Below are positions 9,825-18,478 of a stretch of DNA of 64,000 bases, piece after piece. Source of the DNA: JADKAV01 sp963769435 (GTDB lineage: Bacteria; Actinomycetota; Actinomycetes; S36-B12; UBA10799). The notes below the pieces were generated by a model that did not search any database, was not told where the DNA came from, and worked only from the letters and a program-made list of their open reading frames with translations. Positions within the stretch are counted from its first letter, which is position 1; each line of letters begins with the position of its first letter. Where the stretch lies: the NCBI GenBank assembly GCA_963769435.1, contig CAVYLN010000002.1, forward strand, positions 1,488,001 to 1,552,000, given 5' to 3'. The position numbers and the translations under genes are program-made.

Positions 9825-10508
9825 GTGGCCCGCCCTATCGCCCTTCTCGTCGAAGACAACCGCGAGTACGCGCTCATCGGCACCCGTCTGCTCGAGAAGG
9901 AGGGGTTCGAGGTGGTCGCTGCGGCCGATGGCGAGACCGGGATCGGGCTGGCCCGGGCGCGGCGCCCGGAGGTTGTGCTGCTGGACGTCAGCCTGCCCGG
10001 GGTCGATGGTTTCGAGGTGTGCCGCCGCATCCGGGAGTTCAGCGACGCCTACGTGATCATGGTCACCGGTCGCACCGACGAGGTCGACCGTATCGTCGGA
10101 CTGACGGTGGGCGCTGACGACTACGTGACCAAACCCTTCTCGGCGCGCGAACTCGCCGCACGGATCGGCGCCATGCGCCGTCGCCCCCGGGTCGCCGGAC
10201 CCAGCGACCAGATGGAGTTCGAAGGCCTGTCAATCGACCAGAGTGCCCGCGAGGTGCGCTTGGACGGCCAACTGCTCGACCTCACCAAGATCGAGTTCGA
10301 CCTGCTCACCAAACTGGCCTCCGAACCCCGCCGGGTCTTCGCCCGCGACCAACTCCTGCACTCGGTCTGGGGCGCCGACTGGTACGGCGACGACCACGTG
10401 GTCGACGTCCACATGGGCAATCTGCGCAAGAAGCTCGGGGAGTCCGGGAGCAACCCGCGGTTCATCCACACCGTGCGCGGGGTCGGCTTCCGCTTCGAGG
10501 CGGGCTGA
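9825..10508 (+). CDS. OmpR/PhoB-family response regulator
   Basis: A 227-residue DNA-binding response regulator. The receiver has the acidic pocket (LLVEDN), phospho-acceptor Asp in VVLLDVSLPG near residue 52, conserved Thr in MVTGR and Lys in DDYVTKPF. The C-terminal winged helix (LTKIEFDLLTKLA, HTVRGVGFRFE) is standard. GTG at 9825 is the best start. It sits 77 bp upstream of the H-NOX gene on the same strand and is the only output regulator in this locus, so it is the likely target of the nearby kinases (inferred). Confidence 0.9.
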   Translation: MARPIALLVEDNREYALIGTRLLEKEGFEVVAAADGETGIGLARARRPEVVLLDVSLPGVDGFEVCRRIREFSDAYVIMVTGRTDEVDRIVGLTVGADDYVTKPFSARELAARIGAMRRRPRVAGPSDQMEFEGLSIDQSAREVRLDGQLLDLTKIEFDLLTKLASEPRRVFARDQLLHSVWGADWYGDDHVVDVHMGNLRKKLGESGSNPRFIHTVRGVGFRFEAG

Positions 10509-10585
10509 TGAAACATCGACGCGTCCCTGCGTGTGGTGGTGCGCTCCACCACACGTACGGCACGCCCGGCGAAGGGAGAACTTCT

Positions 10586-11122
10586 GTGAAGGGCATCATC
10601 TTCAACCTCGTCGAGGACGTCGTGTCGCAGGAGAACGGCCCGGACGCCTGGGACGAACTGCTCGACGCCGCCGACGTCCACGGCGCCTACACCGCCGTCG
10701 GTTCCTACGACGACGCCCAACTGGTGGCCATAGTCAACGCCGCCGCTGAGTCCGGGGGATCGTCCCCCGACGACGTGATGCGCCACGTCGGCCGGCAGTC
10801 CCTCCACATCCTGGCCGAGCGTTTCCCGGAGTTCTTCGAACTGCACAGCAGCGTTCGCACCCTCCTGCCCAGTCTCAACAGCGTGATCCACCCGGAGGTC
10901 CGCAAGTTGTACCCCGGGGCGAATCCGCCGCATTTCGGCTTTGCCGAGCAGCCCGACGGAGCCATCCTGATGGACTATTACTCCGAGCGTCCCATGTGCG
11001 CCCTGGCCGAAGGACTGACACTGGGCTCGGGCGACCACTTCGGCGAGAACCTGTCCATCACACAGACCCAATGCACAAAACTGGGCGCGGATCACTGCAC
11101 GCTGCGGATCACACTGGAATGA
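10586..11122 (+). CDS. H-NOX haem-based nitric oxide sensor
   Basis: Stand-alone 178-residue H-NOX (HNOB) protein binding haem b in the cytoplasm. Counting from GTG at 10586 (VKGIIFNLVEDVV, preceded by GGGAG), the canonical residues fall on exact family numbering: proximal His102 (IHPEVRKLYP), Pro115, and the haem propionate motif Tyr131-x-Ser133-x-Arg135 (YYSER). Position 140 is Leu rather than the Tyr that stabilises O2 in thermophilic sensors, so an NO-selective, O2-excluding sensor is predicted. The stop overlaps the next gene's ATG (ATGA), indicating tight coupling with the degenerate kinase. An in-frame ATG at 10508 would add 26 unconserved residues. Confidence 0.93.
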   Translation: MKGIIFNLVEDVVSQENGPDAWDELLDAADVHGAYTAVGSYDDAQLVAIVNAAAESGGSSPDDVMRHVGRQSLHILAERFPEFFELHSSVRTLLPSLNSVIHPEVRKLYPGANPPHFGFAEQPDGAILMDYYSERPMCALAEGLTLGSGDHFGENLSITQTQCTKLGADHCTLRITLE

Positions 11123-12804
11123 CCGACCACGAGCTCCTGGAGGCCCGCGCGCAGATTGCACGGCTGCAACGGCGGGTGGAGCGCGAGCGCACGGCTCGGC
11201 GGGAGTCCGAGGAGGTCGCGGAACGTTCCCTTCGCAGGCTGTACGCCCGGCAGCGCGCCCTGGACCTGCTCACGCGGTCGGCCGCGGTCTCCAACGCAGC
11301 CACGGACGACCGTGCTGCCTTCTACCAAGTGATGGGCATGATCGCCGAGGAGTACGAGTGGCACGTCGGGCATCTGCTGGTCCCCGCCCGTGACGACCCC
11401 GAGGCGCTCGTGTCCAGCGGATTCTGGGTGGGCCGTCAGGAGGATCCCTTCTACGAGGAGGTCCGCAGGGTCACCGTGGGAGCGCGGTTCCGACCGGGGG
11501 TCGGAGTGCCGGGGCGGGTGGCCTTGCACGGCCCACGGTGGGAGATCGAGCCGACCGACCTGGTCCCAGCCCGCAAACCACTGCTGTCGAAGGGCACCAT
11601 CTTCGCGTTCGGGGTGATGGTCGAGGACCGGCTCGGGGGCGTCCTGGAGTTCATGAGTCCGGTGCCCAAACCCCAGGACCCCGACCTGCTGGAACTGGCC
11701 GTGCCGATGGGAGAGCAACTCGGCCGCGTCATCGAGCGTTCGAAAGCGCGCGAGTCGGAGTCACAACACCGCCAGGAACTCGAGCGCACTGTCACCGAAC
11801 GCACGGAGGACCTCCTGCGGGCGCGCGACCGCGCAGAAGCGTTGTCCCGGGCTCGCAGTGCCCTGTTCAATGCCGTTACCCACGAACTGTCCACTCCGGT
11901 GCACGCCGCGCAGGCGGCCATGGTTTCCTCCCCGCCGGATCTGCAGACGGCAGCATCCCAGCTGACTCTGCTCGAACAGCGCATCGATGCACTGGTCTCC
12001 GTCGCTGCCGAAAGCGCCCGCGGGACCGTGGGGAAACCGGCCATCCACGTTCTCGCCGACCTCGTGTCAGAGGTGTGTGTCACACAGCAGGCCCTGATCG
12101 CCCCGCACGGTGGGGCTGTGACTCTCTCGGAGGATCCCTCCTCGGCCGAGGAGGTTCTCATCGACAGTGAGCGGCTCCGCGATGCTCTCGACACGCTGAT
12201 GGCGGGGCTGCGCCTGGCCCGTTCGGATGCCCACGTGTCCGTCGGAGTGCGACTCTCGGGCAACCAGTGCCGGATCGACGTCTCGGCCCCCGCGCAACCG
12301 GACAGTCGTACCGTCGACGTGGTCCGTGGTCTGTGCCAGGAGGCCGGCGGGGATCTCGAGATTCGGGACGGCGGACATACGGTCGTCTTCCCCGTGTCCC
12401 GTCCACGGTTGCGCCGCACTGGCCGCAACCGACGCATTCTGCTCGTGGACGACACCAAAGTGACGCAGCAGCTCGCCTCACTGATGCTCAACGATGCCGG
12501 CCTCGAAGTCGATCTCGCCGACGACGGGCTACAAGCCATCGAGCGGCTCGAGGATCGCGAGTACGGCGCCGTGCTGATGGACATCCGCATGCCGCGTCTG
12601 GACGGGCTGTCGGCCACGCGACGGATACGCGCAGGTGGGGCAGGCCGAGAACGCTCGGAGGTGCCGATCATCGCGATGACGGCCGAGAGCGCTCCTGGCG
12701 CGGCCGAGATCGGAATGCTTGCGGGGGTGGACGCCTACCTGACGAAACCTTTCACGAAGGACGTGCTGCTGACCCTCGTGCAGCGTTATCTCCCGGGGGC
12801 CTAG
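11119..12804 (+). CDS. GAF-degenerate histidine kinase-receiver protein partnered with H-NOX
   Basis: A 561-residue soluble hybrid signalling protein. It has an N-terminal coiled coil (residues 1-60), a GAF-like sensor domain (about 65-210), a second coiled coil, then a DHp-like segment with the H-box FNAVTHELSTPVHAA. The following region aligns in position with an ATPase domain but has no N-box Asn (DSERLRDALDTLMAGL) and no DxGxG or GLGL glycine boxes. The C-terminal receiver is intact: VDDTKV, acceptor Asp in VLMDIRMP, Thr in AMTAE and Lys in AYLTKPF. It therefore probably cannot autophosphorylate but could act as phosphoacceptor or allosteric partner. It overlaps the H-NOX stop by 4 bp. 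Its stop overlaps the convergent kinase stop at a CTAG. Confidence 0.85.
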   Translation: MTDHELLEARAQIARLQRRVERERTARRESEEVAERSLRRLYARQRALDLLTRSAAVSNAATDDRAAFYQVMGMIAEEYEWHVGHLLVPARDDPEALVSSGFWVGRQEDPFYEEVRRVTVGARFRPGVGVPGRVALHGPRWEIEPTDLVPARKPLLSKGTIFAFGVMVEDRLGGVLEFMSPVPKPQDPDLLELAVPMGEQLGRVIERSKARESESQHRQELERTVTERTEDLLRARDRAEALSRARSALFNAVTHELSTPVHAAQAAMVSSPPDLQTAASQLTLLEQRIDALVSVAAESARGTVGKPAIHVLADLVSEVCVTQQALIAPHGGAVTLSEDPSSAEEVLIDSERLRDALDTLMAGLRLARSDAHVSVGVRLSGNQCRIDVSAPAQPDSRTVDVVRGLCQEAGGDLEIRDGGHTVVFPVSRPRLRRTGRNRRILLVDDTKVTQQLASLMLNDAGLEVDLADDGLQAIERLEDREYGAVLMDIRMPRLDGLSATRRIRAGGAGRERSEVPIIAMTAESAPGAAEIGMLAGVDAYLTKPFTKDVLLTLVQRYLPGA

Positions 12805-15212
12805 CCCGGGACAACACCTTCGACAAGGAAGTCGCGCATCAGGGTCTCCACCTGCTCGGCCTCCGCCGTCACCTCCGAGAGCAACACCTCGGACGGATCG
12901 GTCTCCATGCGGGCGCACAGTGTGCTCAGCCGCGTGGCACCGAGCATGCCGGACGAACCCTTCAGGGAGTGCGAGACGGCACGGACCTCCTCCGGCGATT
13001 GTGCGCCGAATCCCCGGTGCAGTGCTACGAGACGTGTCGGGAGTTCGTCGAGGAAGATGGTTACGGCTTCCGCGACCAGACCCGCATCGCCAAGGTCTTC
13101 GACGAGGGTCGCCAGTGCCTCGCGATCGAGGCTGACATCGGAGTCGGGCTGCCGCTGAGCGGGGACCTCGGCCTCACCGCCACTGTTCGGCACTCGCTCG
13201 AGTACTTTGCTGATGCCCACGTGCAGGTCCGCCATCGTGGTCGGCTTGAGCACATATCCGCTGAAACCTGCCGCGGCGAGGACCGAGCGATCCGTCCAGC
13301 CGGGGTCGGCCGAAATGGCGAGGACGGCCAGGGACTCCGCGTCGGCGAGGCGCTCCCGGATGATCCGCACCGCTTCGAGGCCATCCATGACCGGCATGTT
13401 CAGGTCTAGCAGGACCACGTCGTAGCGATCCTTGGCCACCTCCTCCACGGCCGCCGCACCGTCGCTGACGGTGGTCACGCTGGCGCCGAGACGTCGCAGC
13501 ATCTCGGCGATGAGGTTGCGGTTGGTGGTGTCGTCCTCGGCGAGAAGCACGCGCAGCCCCGGCGGCAGCGAAACGTTCTCGCGGACCATGGACACCGGGA
13601 TCTCACCTCCGAGCACCTCCATCAGCCGATCCTGCGTCCAGGGCAGAGGCAGGTACTCACCAGCCGTCGGGGACGCTGCGACCGTCACCGTCGGACCCAT
13701 GACCAGCAGGCGATGCCCGTCATGTACCGGCCGGGTGGCATCGGGTGAACCAGTATCGGAGACCACCCGGACGTGCAGTGTGCCCGGCTCACCCGTGCAC
13801 TCCGGGACGACCTGCTTGCCGCTGCGTTCCAGTGCCAGTGAGACCGCTTCGACGGCGACGGGATTGCCGGAGACCACGACCTTCCCCGAGACCGGCGTCG
13901 CCACCTTCTCGTGGGCTGACGCGAGGTCACCAGTGGGCAGCAGGATCCGGAAGACGGTGCCCTCCCCCAGAGTGCTACTGAGTTCCAGTTCTCCTCCGAG
14001 CGCCGCGGTCAGACGTTTCGCGATCGCCAGCCCCAGGCCCGATCCGCCGTGGCGCCGGTGTGTGTTCTCGTTGCCCTGCACGAACATCTCGAAGGCCGCT
14101 GCCTGCTCGGCCTCGGACATCCCCGGGCCGGTGTCCGTGACCCGTACTTCCACACCCTGGTCGGGGCCCTGCGACCAGGGCCGCGCCACAACGGTCACCG
14201 CGCCGGAGTCGGTGAACTTGACCGCGTTGGAGACCAGGTTCAGCAGGATCTGCTTGAACCTGCTGGTGTCGGTGTTGACCCACGACTGCAGATCCGGACT
14301 CGCGGAGCCGATCAGCGGGATGTGCTTGCGCTGGGCGATAGGTCCCACCATCTGGAGGACCTCACTGATCATCTGGCACACATCGGCGTCGGTCCTGTGG
14401 ACCTCGAGCCTGCCCGCTTCGACCCTTGCCAGGTCGAGCAGGTTGTTGAGCATCGTGGTCAGCCCCTCGGCCGAATGCTGGACACCAGCGACGAGTTCGC
14501 GGGTACGAGCGTCCAGTGGCCTCTGCAGCAGTAGGTCGACCATCCCGACGATGCCGGTGACCGGCGTTCGGACATCGTGGCTGATCGTCGCCAGGAGTCG
14601 CTGACGGCTCTCCGCGAGTTCCTCGGCTTCTTGGAGCAGTCCCATCTGCAGGTTCAGTGCTTCGGCCGCAGTGTCCAGATTCCCACGCCGCCCGTGCCTG
14701 ACCACCTGCCCGACCAAGGTGGCCATGACCATCGCGATCAGCCAGTGCGACCAGTTGGCATCCGGGATGCTGACCATCGCGAAGGCCCACACACCCCATG
14801 CCACGGCCGTGAGCAGGACGTTCCACCCGGTGGCGAGCACGGCCACCCCGGCTCCGATCATCACCAGCATCATGTTCGACGTCTGCCAGTCCTGATCTGA
14901 CAGCAGCAGGTGCAGCCCCGAGTTACCGATCATGACGACGAAGACGAACGAGAGCACAGCCGTCCCGTTGCTGACATCGGTCCGGCGGCGGTAGGCCCAC
15001 GCGACCAGCAGCAGAGCCACGGCACTGACGGCGGCGACCACCGACATGATCAAGCCGTTCCGGCCACCGACCATGATCGGGTGGAGCATCGCGAGCGCGA
15101 CGTACAGCAGCCCGACCAGCCCAGCGACCGGATACACGAGGCGGGACGCGGCGGCGTCGTACCGGACCCGCGCATCCCTGGATAGTTCCGGTGAGAAGCG
15201 CGGCACGGGCAT
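12801..15212 (-). CDS. BarA-type membrane hybrid histidine kinase (HK-REC-REC-Hpt)
   Basis: An 803-residue phosphorelay kinase. About six N-terminal transmembrane helices (residues 25-190) lack a large periplasmic domain. They are followed by a DHp domain (ATISHDVRTPVTGIVGM), and a complete ATPase domain with N-box (ILLNLVSNAVKF), G1 (VTDTGPGM) and G2 (GGSGLGLAIAKRL). A degenerate receiver comes next, then an active receiver (acceptor Asp in VLLDLNMP, Lys in YVLKP), and a C-terminal Hpt domain with phosphorylatable His in SHSLKGSSGMLGA. ATG at 15212 follows a GAGGGG ribosome site. Convergent with the H-NOX operon and overlapping it by 4 bp; it may feed phosphate to the OmpR regulator or to the partner receiver (inferred). 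Confidence 0.9.
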   Translation of the reverse strand: MPVPRFSPELSRDARVRYDAAASRLVYPVAGLVGLLYVALAMLHPIMVGGRNGLIMSVVAAVSAVALLLVAWAYRRRTDVSNGTAVLSFVFVVMIGNSGLHLLLSDQDWQTSNMMLVMIGAGVAVLATGWNVLLTAVAWGVWAFAMVSIPDANWSHWLIAMVMATLVGQVVRHGRRGNLDTAAEALNLQMGLLQEAEELAESRQRLLATISHDVRTPVTGIVGMVDLLLQRPLDARTRELVAGVQHSAEGLTTMLNNLLDLARVEAGRLEVHRTDADVCQMISEVLQMVGPIAQRKHIPLIGSASPDLQSWVNTDTSRFKQILLNLVSNAVKFTDSGAVTVVARPWSQGPDQGVEVRVTDTGPGMSEAEQAAAFEMFVQGNENTHRRHGGSGLGLAIAKRLTAALGGELELSSTLGEGTVFRILLPTGDLASAHEKVATPVSGKVVVSGNPVAVEAVSLALERSGKQVVPECTGEPGTLHVRVVSDTGSPDATRPVHDGHRLLVMGPTVTVAASPTAGEYLPLPWTQDRLMEVLGGEIPVSMVRENVSLPPGLRVLLAEDDTTNRNLIAEMLRRLGASVTTVSDGAAAVEEVAKDRYDVVLLDLNMPVMDGLEAVRIIRERLADAESLAVLAISADPGWTDRSVLAAAGFSGYVLKPTTMADLHVGISKVLERVPNSGGEAEVPAQRQPDSDVSLDREALATLVEDLGDAGLVAEAVTIFLDELPTRLVALHRGFGAQSPEEVRAVSHSLKGSSGMLGATRLSTLCARMETDPSEVLLSEVTAEAEQVETLMRDFLVEGVVPG

Positions 15213-15439
15213 ACCCCTCTCATCGTCAGGTTCCTCGGCCCCCTTAACGGTAGTCGCGCGGACTCCTGGCCGCCCGCGTTCCAGCCACAATCACCGCGAA
15301 CGGCTCGTGCGGTTCACCCCCCGCAGACCGCGGGCGGATCCCAGGCTCCGGGAGTCCATTCCCAGCGCTCCTCTGGACCAATCTCCTCCGCTGCCTCATC
15401 CGACTATCGGATACCCTCCACAGCGGTTAGTCTGACGCG
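15213..15439. other. Divergent intergenic region between hybrid kinase and BNR protein
   Basis: A 227-bp gene-free region holding the promoters of the two divergent genes. I see no clear operator, terminator or repeat. An AT-richer stretch near 15400-15430 is a plausible -10 region for the plus-strand gene. Confidence 0.4.
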
Positions 15440-17290
15440 ATGAAGGTACCGCTCAGCGCCGCCCTACTCCTCAGCACCATGACGATGGGAGCCGCGATTC
15501 CGGCCCAGGCGGACGGAATCTGGCGCACTCCCGTGGACATCTCACCGGCCGCCACCAGCGGCTCCTCACCGCAGATCAGCAGTTCAGCGGACGGCAGGCG
15601 GCTCACGAGTGTGTGGGTGAGCAACGACGGACTGCAGTCCCGGGCGAACGGAGCCTTCAGCACCGATCACGGCGCCACCTGGGCGCCGGCCGTGGCCATC
15701 AATGCGCCCTCGGGCGACTCCTCAGGTACCAGACTCGCCGGCTCCCAAGACGGAAGGCGTGCCGTCGCAACGTTCGTGGACTTCCAGGCACCCGCCAGTG
15801 AGATCGTTCGGACGGCCACCCTCACCGATGGTGTGTGGGCAGGCCCTGTCGACGTGTCGACGTTGGCGTCCTCTGCCGGTTCACCCTCACCCGCCATCGC
15901 GATGTCGGCCACCGGCGACAAGGTGGTGGCCGTGTTCGCTCAATTCCAGGGCGCCGCCCACCAGGTCCAGGCGCGCACGTCCACCGACTCCGGTGCCACC
16001 TACGCCCCCGCCGTCCCCATCGCCGCCGATGTGACGGACCCACGCAGTATTGAGGTGGTGGCCTCGGCCGACGGCCAGCGCCTCGCGGCTGTTTGGCGAG
16101 AGGACATCAGCGGCATCGATGCCGTCCGGGCCTCCTTCTCGACCAACGGCGGCGGAACGTGGTCGTCACCCGAGAGGCTCTCCACCCTCACCCGCGATTC
16201 CAGCAACCCCGCTCTGATGACCAGCGCCGACGGCTCCAGGACGGTGGCGGTGTGGCAGGAGCAGGTCAGCAGTTCGGAGCGCCTCATCCAGACGCGCACC
16301 CTCACCGGCGGCTTCTGGTCATCCTCAGTGCTCCTGTCCCCGGCGGGTCAGAGCAGTACCAACCCCCAGATCAGCGGAGCTGCCGATGGCTCACGGGCCA
16401 CGGTCGTCTGGGCGAACTCCACGGTCAACGGCGTGCAGAGCGCCCATGGTGTCGGGGACGCATGGAACGGACCCGGCGAGGTGTCCGGGCCAGGTCCCGC
16501 GGTCTTCGTCCCTGACGTCGCCAGCAGCGTCGATGGCCTGCGGGTATCAGCGGTATGGAACAAGACCAGCACTCAGATCCTGAGCTCGGACAGCGAGGAC
16601 GGGGGTGTCACTTGGAGCACCCCGGTCAGCACCTCAGCATCCGCTGCCGGCACGGCCAGCCCGCGGATCGCGGCAGCGGCCAGCGGCTTCCGATTCGCCT
16701 CGGTCTGGGTCCGTCCCGATGGAGCGGACAACCGGATTCAGGCAGGGACCTACTTCGAGGCGCAGTCACAGGCCATCACCTTCTCGCAGCCCACCGGACT
16801 CACGGTGGGCTCCTCGACCCCCCTGACGGCCAACGCCACCTCCGGGTTGCCTGTGACGCTGGTCAGCAGCACACCGGCCATCTGCTCAGTCGCAGGGGCC
16901 CAACTGACCGCCCTCGCGGCGGGCACATGTTCGATCGTCGCGAGCCAACCCGGCGACATCGACTTCCTGCCCGCCGCTGAAGTGGCCCGCACGCTGTCGG
17001 TCGTCCGTGGACAACAGCGCCTGCGGTGCGCGAAGACCCCTCCGGCGAAGCTGAAGAAGCGAGGCAAGACGGTGGTTCTGCCGAAGAACTGCCGTACCGA
17101 CGCGGGTCAACGGGTCACGGTGAAGATCGACGGAAAGCGCAAGGCGCTGCGGAACATCACGGTCATCAAGAAAAAGGGGAAGACGTCGGTGCGCACCTTC
17201 GGCACCCGGGTCCGGTTGAAACTGACCTACCGCGCTCCAGCGACCACTGCGGTCGATGGATTCCGGCAGGTCCGCCGCGTTCGCAACTGA
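15440..17290 (+). CDS. Secreted BNR/sialidase-like propeller protein with basic C-terminal domain
   Basis: A 616-residue exported protein with a cleavable signal peptide (MKVPLSAALLLSTMTMGAAIPAQA). The body contains about six propeller blades bearing Asp-box motifs (STDHGATW, STDSGATY, STNGGGTW, SEDGGVTW). It lacks the Arg triad I would expect of an active sialidase, so it is probably a binding or structural propeller. Near residues 440-520 is an Ig-like module of the kind found in bacterial surface proteins (PTGLTVGSSTPLTANATSG). The last 90 residues are Lys/Arg-rich (KLKKRGKTVV, KKKGKTSVRTFG) with two Cys. The tail resembles in style, not sequence, those of the proteins at 3818-6619 and 21042-22772. 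Function unknown. Confidence 0.8.
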   Translation: MKVPLSAALLLSTMTMGAAIPAQADGIWRTPVDISPAATSGSSPQISSSADGRRLTSVWVSNDGLQSRANGAFSTDHGATWAPAVAINAPSGDSSGTRLAGSQDGRRAVATFVDFQAPASEIVRTATLTDGVWAGPVDVSTLASSAGSPSPAIAMSATGDKVVAVFAQFQGAAHQVQARTSTDSGATYAPAVPIAADVTDPRSIEVVASADGQRLAAVWREDISGIDAVRASFSTNGGGTWSSPERLSTLTRDSSNPALMTSADGSRTVAVWQEQVSSSERLIQTRTLTGGFWSSSVLLSPAGQSSTNPQISGAADGSRATVVWANSTVNGVQSAHGVGDAWNGPGEVSGPGPAVFVPDVASSVDGLRVSAVWNKTSTQILSSDSEDGGVTWSTPVSTSASAAGTASPRIAAAASGFRFASVWVRPDGADNRIQAGTYFEAQSQAITFSQPTGLTVGSSTPLTANATSGLPVTLVSSTPAICSVAGAQLTALAAGTCSIVASQPGDIDFLPAAEVARTLSVVRGQQRLRCAKTPPAKLKKRGKTVVLPKNCRTDAGQRVTVKIDGKRKALRNITVIKKKGKTSVRTFGTRVRLKLTYRAPATTAVDGFRQVRRVRN

Positions 17291-17513
17291 CGGCTCAGCC
17301 GGACCCGGCCACCAGGAAAGCGCTGCCTGCGTCGGAGTCCGGATCAAGGCTGAACGTGCGTGCCGACGGGAAGTCGCGATGCTCGAAGGGTGCGCGGGCG
17401 GATGCGTGGACAATGCCACGGTTCGAGCGCCTCATCCGGTCGATACGACATTGCCGTCGCCCCGCCGGGGGTTGGTGCCGCGTCAGTGGTCGTGAGGCAT
17501 ACTGGTGCCACCC

Positions 17514-17587
17514 GCGGGTGTAGTTCAATGGCAGAACATCAGCTTCCCAAGCTGACAGTGCGAGTTCGATTCTCGTCACCCGCTCCA
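17514..17587 (+). tRNA. tRNA-Gly (anticodon CCC)
   Basis: A 74-nt cloverleaf: acceptor GCGGGTG pairs with CACCCGC, and the D arm has GTTCAATGGCAGAAC. The anticodon stem TCAGC/GCTGA encloses loop TTCCCAA (anticodon CCC), the T arm is GCGAGTTCGATTCTCGT, the discriminator is T, and CCA is encoded. No companion tRNA is adjacent. Its 3' end is the first part of a downstream tandem repeat. Confidence 0.95.
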
Positions 17588-17673
17588 GTGAAGAGCCTCC
17601 CAAGGCGCGACGGCTCTCGTCACCCGCTCCAATGAAAAGCCCCCCAAGGGCGCGACGGCTCTCGTCACCCGCT
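17571..17673. repeat. Tandem repeat of the tRNA-Gly 3' end
   Basis: Three copies of TCTCGTCACCCGCT occur: inside the tRNA (17571), at 17615 and at 17660. The full unit is 44-45 bp (17571-17614 and 17615-17659), comprising the last 17 nt of the tRNA plus a short hairpin-capable segment (AGAGCC ... GGCTCT) in copy one. The third copy is truncated. This resembles duplicated attachment-site remnants or a duplicated tRNA terminator; no integrase gene is in the window. Confidence 0.85.
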
Positions 17674-17687
17674 ACTTGCGGAACGAC

Positions 17688-17755
17688 GTTGGAGGTTGTT
17701 CACCGCGTTGGCGAATACACGCGTGTGTTCTCCAACCTCGTGAACAACCTCTAAC
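17688..17755. repeat. Long intergenic palindrome, family A, copy 2
   Basis: Arms 17688-17715 and 17728-17755 (28 nt each, a few mismatches) flank the 12-bp core TACACGCGTGTG. The outer half-sites (GGAGGTTGTTCAC / GTGAACAACCTCT) differ from copies 1 and 3, while the inner GTTGGnGAA / TTCTCCAAC sites and the core are conserved. It lies just after the tRNA 3'-end repeats and before the convergent methyltransferase gene end. Confidence 0.87.
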
Positions 17756-17799
17756 CTCGCGGACCTTCGGGGGGCTCACTCCAAGGTCCGTCCGCCGGT

Positions 17800-18417
17800 T
17801 CAGGCGGTCTGGAACACGTAGGCGAAAGCCGTACGGGTGTAGGCGATCCCGCGCCCGGTGGAACGGATGCGGTCGGCGTCAGCCGTCTCGGGCCGCTTCG
17901 GGATCAGATACTCGTCCAGTCGCCCGGTACTCAGGCGATATCGGTCGTTCCGATGGTGCACGACGGCCACCAGCTGCAAACCCGGATCGAGCGCGGCGAG
18001 GCTCGCGTCGCCATGACTGGTGTTGGCCAGCAGCCACCCGCCGGGGCGCAGATAGCGACGGGCATACTCCCACATCGGGCCGGTGTACAGCGAGATGATC
18101 AGGTCCACGCCGCCGTCGGGCACATCGAGCACCCGGGTGTAGTCCGCAGCGAGGAACCGTACCTCCTGTCCCGCGCCAGGACGGGTCCGGCCGGCCAGTT
18201 CGGCGCGCACGAGGTCGGTGTCGGCGAAGAACCGGGCCGCGCGGGCGTCGGTGTCGACGTAGGTCACCGACGGGATGGCCGTCGACGGGGACAAGTCGAC
18301 GTAACTGCCCGGGTACAGCGCACGCTCGATCGAGTAGGTGGCGGCCAGGGCTGCGAACAGACCCGCGCGATCCCCGATCGACTCCCGGTATTGCGACCAC
18401 GTCACTTGCCCAGCCAC
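17800..18417 (-). CDS. Probable SAM-dependent methyltransferase-like protein
   Basis: A 205-residue protein that looks like a small Rossmann-fold methyltransferase variant. It has YVDLSPSTAIPSVTYVDTD (strand-loop-strand near residue 40-60), VRFLAADYTRVLDVPDGGVDLIISLYTG (motif IV-like) and LRPGGWLLANTSHGDASL (post-strand 5). The glycine-rich motif I is weak, so catalytic activity is uncertain. GTG start. It is a single gene downstream of the lipoprotein gene on the same strand. Substrate unknown. Confidence 0.6.
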   Translation of the reverse strand: MAGQVTWSQYRESIGDRAGLFAALAATYSIERALYPGSYVDLSPSTAIPSVTYVDTDARAARFFADTDLVRAELAGRTRPGAGQEVRFLAADYTRVLDVPDGGVDLIISLYTGPMWEYARRYLRPGGWLLANTSHGDASLAALDPGLQLVAVVHHRNDRYRLSTGRLDEYLIPKRPETADADRIRSTGRGIAYTRTAFAYVFQTA

Positions 18418-18478
18418 AGATCCATCTCAGCACACCGCCGCGATCGGCCCGAGTCGCAACGATGTGCAGGACGCCTCG

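Noticed and set aside
10121..11161. A 346-codon minus-strand open frame opposite the H-NOX gene
   Set aside because: Antisense to an H-NOX with all catalytic positions intact; no domain in the antisense product.
15440..17290. Active sialidase
   Set aside because: Asp-boxes are present but I could not find the Arg triad or the catalytic Tyr/Glu arrangement; Asp-boxes alone occur in many non-enzymatic propellers.
17571..17673. Integrated element at tRNA-Gly
   Set aside because: The repeats are only 44-45 bp apart and no integrase or mobile genes occur nearby.
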